Assembly: GCA_015490215.1 (NCBI GenBank)
Contig: WFYH01000081.1
Location: 1-9,601 of the forward strand
Source of the DNA: Aquificaceae bacterium
Lineage (GTDB): Bacteria > Aquificota > Aquificia > Aquificales > Aquificaceae
Length of the DNA: 9,601 nt
Direction of reading: 5' to 3'
Shown: piece after piece, positions 5,928-9,601 of the stretch
Layout of the letters: each line of letters starts with the position of its first letter
Position numbering within the stretch: position 1 is the stretch's first letter
The notes under the pieces: model-generated
The model's database searches: none
What the model was told of the DNA's origin: nothing
The model's input: only the letters and a program-made list of their open reading frames with translations
Program-made: the position numbers and the translations under genes

Positions 5928-6431
5928 ATGAAAAAGGCTGTTGCTATATTGGGCTTGGGAGCGCTCGCCTTCGCAAGCGACTGGGATCTTGAGGCGCCTA
6001 CGGGTCTTAAGTTCGGTGTGATAAAGGGCTACGAGAACTGGCACGTGGTCGCTACCCACTACAGAACCGACAAAAACGAACTCAGATACATCATAGGAAA
6101 CCCAATAGCGGTGGAAGCCTACAGACAGGGTATGAAGAAGTTCCCCGACGGATCCATAATCGTTAAGATAGGCTACAGCCTGAAAAAGAACCCCGACTTT
6201 GAGGCTTCCGTTGAACCTGACGTAATCCAAAGGGTTGAGTTCATGATAAAAGACTCCAAGCGGTTTAAAGACACCGCAGGATGGGGGTTCGCCAGATTTG
6301 TCTACGATGCCAAGACAGGTAAATACAAGGTCTTCGGCAAAAGCCCCAAGGACTACATGCAGTGTTTCTCCTGCCATAAGCTTGTGGAAAGGAAGGACTA
6401 CGTCTTTACCGACTACGTAAAAAGGAAGTAA
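5928..6431 (+). CDS. Secreted cytochrome P460 / cytochrome c'-beta family protein
   Basis: A 167-residue periplasmic c-type cytochrome. The start is strong: GGGAGG (5914-5919) lies eight bases before the ATG, followed by a signal peptide (KKAVAILGLGALAFAS, cleavage near residue 17). The single haem motif is CFSCH at 146-150. Around it are the family hallmarks: YIIGNPIAVEAYRQG (54-68), FPDGSIIVK (72-80), TAGWGFARF (116-124) and DYVFT after the haem site. In the P460 branch a lysine crosslinks to the haem and the enzyme oxidises hydroxylamine to N2O or NO. In the c'-beta branch the same fold binds NO without turnover. K80 lies on the strand where the crosslinking lysine would be expected, but alignment is needed. 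The divergent two-component operon and shared repeats suggest regulated expression, perhaps by nitrosative stress. It is followed 39 bases later by tadA. Confidence 0.9.
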   Translation: MKKAVAILGLGALAFASDWDLEAPTGLKFGVIKGYENWHVVATHYRTDKNELRYIIGNPIAVEAYRQGMKKFPDGSIIVKIGYSLKKNPDFEASVEPDVIQRVEFMIKDSKRFKDTAGWGFARFVYDAKTGKYKVFGKSPKDYMQCFSCHKLVERKDYVFTDYVKRK

Positions 6432-6454
6432 TTAATCTCGGGAGGGGCGGAACC

Positions 6455-6463
6455 TGTTATAAA
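6455..6463 (+). promoter_or_regulatory. Possible extended -10 promoter for tadA
   Basis: TG-T-TATAAA (TG at 6455-6456, TATAAA at 6458-6463) matches an extended -10 element. Transcription would begin about seven bases later, at or next to the tadA ATG at 6471. No Shine-Dalgarno sequence is near that ATG, so a leaderless message is possible. No -35 box is seen. Confidence 0.3.
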
Positions 6464-6470
6464 AGATCAT

Positions 6471-6935
6471 ATGGATCTCCGCCCCTTCCTTGAAGAAGCT
6501 CTTAAAGAGGCGGAAAAAGCTTTTGAGAAAGGGGAAGTTCCCGTAGGCTGTGTGGTTGTAAAGGAAGGTAAAGTTATAGGTCGTGCCCACAACCTCGTGG
6601 AAACCCTGCAGGACGCCTCCGCCCATGCGGAGATACTTGCCCTGAAAAAGGCTTCCCAAAATCTCGGGACTTGGCGGTTGAGCGACTGCGAGGTATACGT
6701 AACCCTTGAACCCTGCCTTATGTGCTCCTATGCTCTTGTTCTTTTCCGTGTAAAGAGGGTGGTTTTCGGAGCCTTAGATTACAAACACGGAGGGGTCTTG
6801 AGCCTCTACAACGTTCTTGATGACGAAAGGCTAAACTCCAAGGTAAAATGGACTTATCTGCCCGACAGCAGATGTGCCCGGCTGATCAGAAGATTTTTCA
6901 GGGAGAAGGATGATAGTAGGGGTTATGATCCTTGA
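6471..6935 (+). CDS. tadA: tRNA-specific adenosine deaminase (A34 to inosine)
   Basis: Deaminates the wobble adenosine of tRNA-Arg(ACG) to inosine, a zinc-dependent cytidine-deaminase-fold enzyme. Zinc and catalytic residues are present: H52 and E54 in AHAEIL, and C82 and C85 in PCLMC. EVPVGCVVV (22-30) and HN (40-41), also typical of TadA, are present. Length 154 is normal. The ATG at 6471 is the only reasonable start; it lacks a ribosome binding site but has an extended -10 just upstream. The last 26 bases overlap the start of the DUF503 gene, so the two are translationally linked. A free-base guanine or cytosine deaminase is a less likely alternative. Confidence 0.93.
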   Translation: MDLRPFLEEALKEAEKAFEKGEVPVGCVVVKEGKVIGRAHNLVETLQDASAHAEILALKKASQNLGTWRLSDCEVYVTLEPCLMCSYALVLFRVKRVVFGALDYKHGGVLSLYNVLDDERLNSKVKWTYLPDSRCARLIRRFFREKDDSRGYDP

Positions 6936-7197
6936 GCTTTTCATTCCCGATAGCGCATCCCTGAAAGAAAAGAGAAAGGAGATAAGGTCAATCAAGGACA
7001 AACTCAAAAGCAGGTTCAACGTATCCGTTGCGGAGGTGGAAGGTCAGGACCTCTGGCAAAGGAGCAGTTTGGGGGTTGCGGTGGCAGGTAGCGATGTGAA
7101 CCATATAAAGTCCGTCCTAAGCGACATAGAGAACTTCCTTGAAAGGTGTTGTCCGCACCTAATCTTTCAGATAAAAAGTGAGATTTTTGAAGTTTAA
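6910..7197 (+). CDS. DUF503 family protein (YlxP-like)
   Basis: A 95-residue protein of the DUF503 family. It shows the signature SLKEKRKEIRSIKDKLKSRF followed by NVSVAEVEGQDLWQRSSLGV (residues 17-56), then a second alpha/beta segment that completes the ferredoxin-like fold. In many bacteria this gene (ylxP) sits near nusA-infB-rbfA and is suspected of a ribosome- or RNA-related role; the molecular function is not established. Here it follows tadA, overlapping it by 26 bases, so an RNA-related context is kept. GGGAG and AAGG just before the ATG at 6910 support this start. Confidence 0.9.
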   Translation: MIVGVMILELFIPDSASLKEKRKEIRSIKDKLKSRFNVSVAEVEGQDLWQRSSLGVAVAGSDVNHIKSVLSDIENFLERCCPHLIFQIKSEIFEV

Positions 7198-7227
7198 CTT
7201 TTCCTGTGTCAATTCTTAAGAGATTTG

Positions 7228-7241
7228 ATGATATAAATCAT
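7228..7241. promoter_or_regulatory. Inverted repeat in AT-rich promoter region of the small gene
   Basis: ATGAT-ATAA-ATCAT is an inverted repeat with five-base arms in the 78-base gap after the DUF503 gene. It overlaps a -10-like GATATAAAT. It could be the operator by which the product of the next gene controls its own promoter, as toxin-antitoxin modules often do. The match is short and may be chance. Confidence 0.3.
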
Positions 7242-7275
7242 ATTTACTCAACATACACTTCTTACTTTGCTGCAT

Positions 7276-7620
7276 ATGCAGGTAGTGCTCCGAAGGAAGG
7301 GTTTTGAAGTGGAAAAGAAAGAGGTTGAGGAACTCCTTAAGAATTTCAGTATTGAGGACGATCCGCAGGCTACATACTATGTAGTTATAGGGGGAAGAGA
7401 GCTTCCTGCAAAAAAAGCTCTCGGGAAGGTTTTTGAAGCGAAAGGAACAGGGCTGACACTCCTTGACTTTACTACTCAGGACGCAGTGAGGATATTCAGG
7501 AGGCTCGGTTTTGAGATAGTAAAAAGGGGAAAGGAAAGCATCCTTGAACTTGCAGGAGTCATAAAAGCGGGCGGAAATGCAGTAGAGGACAAAAGAAAGC
7601 TCTATGAAGGTTCTCCTTGA
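7276..7620 (+). CDS. Small protein of unknown function, possible antitoxin of a broken PIN module
   Basis: A 114-residue soluble protein that I cannot place with certainty. The start is either ATG 7276 or TTG 7267; neither has a ribosome binding site. The N-terminal part (about 3-24) is a charged helix. YYVVIGGRELPAKKALGKVF (about 35-54) reads as two short strands and a helix, and LLDFTTQDAVRIFRRLGFEI (about 63-82) as a helix and closing strand. The pattern G-R-E-x-P-A-K and FTTxDAxRIxRRLGFE recalls small DNA-binding-like modules seen as N-terminal parts of restriction or repair proteins, but this is only a pattern match. Its last 17 bases overlap the start of a truncated PIN-domain reading frame, the usual antitoxin-then-toxin order. 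Function unproven. Confidence 0.6.
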   Translation: MQVVLRRKGFEVEKKEVEELLKNFSIEDDPQATYYVVIGGRELPAKKALGKVFEAKGTGLTLLDFTTQDAVRIFRRLGFEIVKRGKESILELAGVIKAGGNAVEDKRKLYEGSP

Positions 7621-7669
7621 CACATCCTTTATAGGAACGAAGAAATCGCATGAAAATCCTTACCGTTGA
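7604..7669 (+). pseudogene. Truncated start of a PIN-domain (VapC-like) toxin gene
   Basis: An ATG at 7604, overlapping the end of the previous gene, opens MKVLLDTSFIGTKKSHENPYR and then a stop at 7667-7669. MKVLLDTSFI is the classic first strand of PIN-domain nucleases, with the first catalytic Asp at residue 6. All later acidic residues are missing, and the reading frame runs out of phase into coaX, whose ATG (7650) lies inside it. It looks like the 5' remnant of a toxin gene deleted up to coaX. The stretch is short, so chance resemblance remains possible. Confidence 0.5.
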
Positions 7670-8348
7670 CATAGGGAACACCAATGCTGACCTATGTCTT
7701 TTTGAAGGAGGAAAACCTATAAAGACGGTAAAGGTGGAGCTGAATAAGTTAGAAAAAGCCCTTGAAGATGAATGTGACCTCGTCGTTGTGTGTGCGGTCA
7801 ACAGAAAACCCCTAGGGCTTTTGAGGGGAAAATACGGTTCGAAGCTGAAAATTCTGAAAAAAGAAGACATACCTATAGAGGTGGACTACGAGACACTCGA
7901 GACCCTCGGAACCGACAGAGTTCTTTTAGCCTTTGGGGCCGAGAGCTTTTATTCGGAGAACGCAGTAGTCGTAAGCGCAGGAACCGCCTTGGTAATAGAT
8001 CTCGTTTTGGAAGGGGTCTTTAGAGGAGGCTTTATAACTGCAGGTGTAGGCTTGAAGTTAAAAGCTCTGGGGCAGGCAACAGAGGGGATACCCCTCTACG
8101 AACCTGAAAAACTTGATCTCACGATCGGAAGGTCAACCTACGAGTGCACCGTAGCAGGTGTACTTTTGGAAACGAAAAGCTTTGTTGAAAAAACCGTCTC
8201 CAAATGGGAAAAAGAGTTCGGAAAAAAATTAGAGGTAATTGTAACCGGCGGTGACGGAGCTCTTTTGAAAGATATAGGAATATACGATCCACTTTTATCT
8301 CATAAGAGCATGATCCGTGTGGTTGAAAAGGAGATGCGGAAAAGCTGA
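7650..8348 (+). CDS. coaX: Type III pantothenate kinase
   Basis: Phosphorylates pantothenate with ATP, the first step of coenzyme A synthesis; a cytosolic ASKHA-fold enzyme that needs a monovalent cation. Key motifs are present: the phosphate-binding DIGNTN (7-12), GTDR with catalytic D89 (87-90), SAGTALVID (109-117), GGFITAG (126-132) and the adenosine-region TGGDG (199-203). It has 232 residues, slightly shorter than the usual 240-260. The usual GTAxT is GTALV here, and the usual P-G after GG-x-I-x is A-G, both mild departures. The ATG at 7650 gives the expected MKILTVDIGNTN start but lacks a clear ribosome binding site and lies inside the truncated PIN frame. This suggests that its native upstream region was changed by a deletion. 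Confidence 0.94.
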   Translation: MKILTVDIGNTNADLCLFEGGKPIKTVKVELNKLEKALEDECDLVVVCAVNRKPLGLLRGKYGSKLKILKKEDIPIEVDYETLETLGTDRVLLAFGAESFYSENAVVVSAGTALVIDLVLEGVFRGGFITAGVGLKLKALGQATEGIPLYEPEKLDLTIGRSTYECTVAGVLLETKSFVEKTVSKWEKEFGKKLEVIVTGGDGALLKDIGIYDPLLSHKSMIRVVEKEMRKS

Positions 8349-8363
8349 ATATACCACTAAACT

Positions 8364-8369
8364 TATAAT
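8364..8369 (+). promoter_or_regulatory. Consensus -10 box (TATAAT) upstream of the CBS/GGDEF gene
   Basis: A perfect TATAAT lies in the 36-base gap after coaX. Transcription would start near 8376, eight or nine bases before the ATG at 8385 and directly at an in-frame GTG (8376). No -35 box is recognisable at 16-18 bases, so either an activator is used or the signal is weak. Confidence 0.4.
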
Positions 8370-8384
8370 GTTAAAGTGGGCATC

Positions 8385-9601
8385 ATGGTTAACCTCACCG
8401 CCGGGGATGTAATACTGACCGAGAACGTATCCGCAGATAAAAACGCAACCCTGCAAGAAGTTGTAGAACTTATGAACAAGAATTCGGAGGGGGTGGTTGT
8501 ATTCGTTGAGGATAAAAAACCCGTAGGCATAATCACGGAAAGGGACATCCTCAGGCTCTTTAACCACGGGGTGGGTCTTTCCGAGAAGGCTTACAAGCAT
8601 GCCACTAAGGATATAGTTACGGTAAGAAAAAGCGAACCGATCCTCTCCTGCCTTGGGCTTATGGTTTCAAGAAAGATAAGAAGGCTCGTGGTCGTGGACG
8701 AAAAGGAGGAGTTCTTAGGGGTTATAACCCAAAGGAGGATCCTGAACTTAGAAGATGTCATCTTTATGCTTGATCTCAAGATAGCTCACCTTGTTAAGGA
8801 GCAGAACCTCGTCACGGTTGATATAAACGCACCCCTCAAAGAAGCTCTATCCCTTATGGAGGATAGAAACATAGGTGCGGTCCCCGTGGTGGAAAAAGGG
8901 GTGCTCAAGGGGATTATCACCGAGAGCGATATACTCAAGCTTTTCAGAGAGGGGGTAGATCCGCAAGGCAGGGTGGGTAACTACATGAGCCACCCCGTTG
9001 TCACCGCCCACATGGATGAACCCGTCTCCGCCGTATACAAGAGGATGCGGGAGAACAACATAAGAAGGATAGTCATAGTTGACTCCCACGGAAAGCCCGT
9101 AGCTGTCCTCTCCTACAGGGACATAGCGGGAAGCATAGCCATAGACTACATCCAGAGCCTTGAGAAAAAGATCACCGCCATGAAGTCCCTGATGGACGAC
9201 ATTCCCGAAATAGTTATAGAGATACACGAGACATCGGAAAACAGCCATGTGATAACGTGGGCAAACAAGTTCGCAAAGGAAAAGCTCGGGGAAGAGATAA
9301 TCGGCAAAGACCCCACCTATCTATTTCCGGAGAGAAGCTGGCACAGGCTTATAGCCCGATTAAAGGAAGAGGGCAAAGCTTCCGAAAGGATTATAGCGGA
9401 CGATGTTGTCTGGAGCGTGGCGGGCATATACGTTGAGGTCGGAAAGATGGGAATAGCCCAGCTGATCCTCAAAGACATAACGGAGGAGTTCAAGAAAGCG
9501 TTTATAGATGTGGATACGGGAGTCTACAACAAGAAGTTCTTGGAAGAGTTCCTCAGGAAAGAATTTGAATGGGCAAAAAGGTCTTTGAAAGGGATCTCCC
9601 T
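8385..9601 (+). CDS. Four-CBS / PAS-like / GGDEF signalling protein (3' end cut by window)
   Basis: An open frame runs from ATG 8385 to the window end (405 codons, no stop). Four CBS domains are visible, each ending in a GIIT/GVIT-x-x-D/R-I motif: residues 4-59 (VGIITERDIL), 72-122 (LGVITQRRIL), 133-187 (KGIITESDIL) and 197-250 (VAVLSYRDIA). They make two Bateman modules, which usually bind adenine nucleotides. A helix (about 252-270) leads to a PAS-like domain (about 271-368) with little sequence identity. VDTGVYNKKFLEEFLRKEFE (376-395) is the start of a GGDEF domain, which makes c-di-GMP. The active-site GGDEF loop lies beyond the window, so catalytic competence cannot be judged. An in-frame GTG at 8376 is an alternative start. 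It probably tunes c-di-GMP to energy charge or redox state. Confidence 0.88.
   Translation, partial: MVNLTAGDVILTENVSADKNATLQEVVELMNKNSEGVVVFVEDKKPVGIITERDILRLFNHGVGLSEKAYKHATKDIVTVRKSEPILSCLGLMVSRKIRRLVVVDEKEEFLGVITQRRILNLEDVIFMLDLKIAHLVKEQNLVTVDINAPLKEALSLMEDRNIGAVPVVEKGVLKGIITESDILKLFREGVDPQGRVGNYMSHPVVTAHMDEPVSAVYKRMRENNIRRIVIVDSHGKPVAVLSYRDIAGSIAIDYIQSLEKKITAMKSLMDDIPEIVIEIHETSENSHVITWANKFAKEKLGEEIIGKDPTYLFPERSWHRLIARLKEEGKASERIIADDVVWSVAGIYVEVGKMGIAQLILKDITEEFKKAFIDVDTGVYNKKFLEEFLRKEFEWAKRSLKGIS

Noticed and set aside
5892..6377. 161-codon minus-strand frame opposite the P460 gene
   Set aside because: The opposite strand carries a signal peptide, haem motif and strong ribosome binding site; this frame has none.
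8847..9248. 133-codon minus-strand frame (and shorter ones at 8295-8779)
   Set aside because: They are shadows of the CBS-domain gene, which is open through the window end and shows four repeated CBS signatures.
1..9601. CRISPR array or phage region
   Set aside because: No regularly spaced repeats of CRISPR length and no phage structural or integrase genes are seen; the 11-bp tandem repeats at 5856-5887 have no spacers.

Overview
The window looks like chromosome from a thermophilic bacterium, most likely of the Aquificota (Aquifex/Hydrogenobacter/Hydrogenivirga type). This is an inference from style and gene set. Proteins are rich in Lys and Glu, arginine is mostly AGG/AGA, genes are tightly packed with overlaps, and the set combines a cytochrome P460-family protein, a Csd6-like peptidoglycan L,D-transpeptidase, a type III pantothenate kinase and a CBS/PAS/GGDEF signalling protein. 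No species can be named from the sequence alone.

Layout. (1) Bases 1-580 hold a decayed DDE transposase on the minus strand, with an intact ribosome binding site and N-terminus, then a stop and frameshifts. A perfect hairpin lies at 5-24 and an imperfect one at 522-551. (2) A 62-residue gene of unknown function (+) converges with, and slightly overlaps, a minus-strand OmpR-family response regulator with no kinase beside it. (3) tRNA-Pro(UGG) lies on the plus strand at 1483-1555. (4) A compact minus-strand run is transcribed from about 5834 down to 1603: OmpR-family regulator, histidine kinase, pgsA, a Csd6-like L,D-transpeptidase, and a secreted protein with an OmpA-like C-terminal domain. 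Gaps are under 30 bases and two junctions overlap, so it reads as one signalling and envelope operon. (5) Divergent from it, on the plus strand, are a secreted cytochrome P460/c'-beta-like protein, tadA, a DUF503 (YlxP-like) gene, an unrecognised small protein, a 21-codon start of a PIN-domain gene, coaX, and a four-CBS/PAS/GGDEF protein cut off by the window end.

How the parts may work together. The 93-base divergent gap between the two-component regulator and the P460 gene holds three head-to-tail 11-base repeats (TTCAAAGAAAG, TTCAAGAAAAG, TTCAAAAAAG). That is the arrangement bound by OmpR/PhoB-type regulators, so the regulator probably controls itself and the P460 cytochrome. If so, a membrane kinase with almost no periplasmic domain would connect a nitrogen-oxide or hydroxylamine-related cytochrome with genes for phospholipid and cell-wall synthesis. 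The small protein followed by a truncated PIN start just before coaX looks like the remains of a toxin-antitoxin pair.

Intergenic space is small. The only stretch of more than 300 bases without an intact gene is 1-582, described above.
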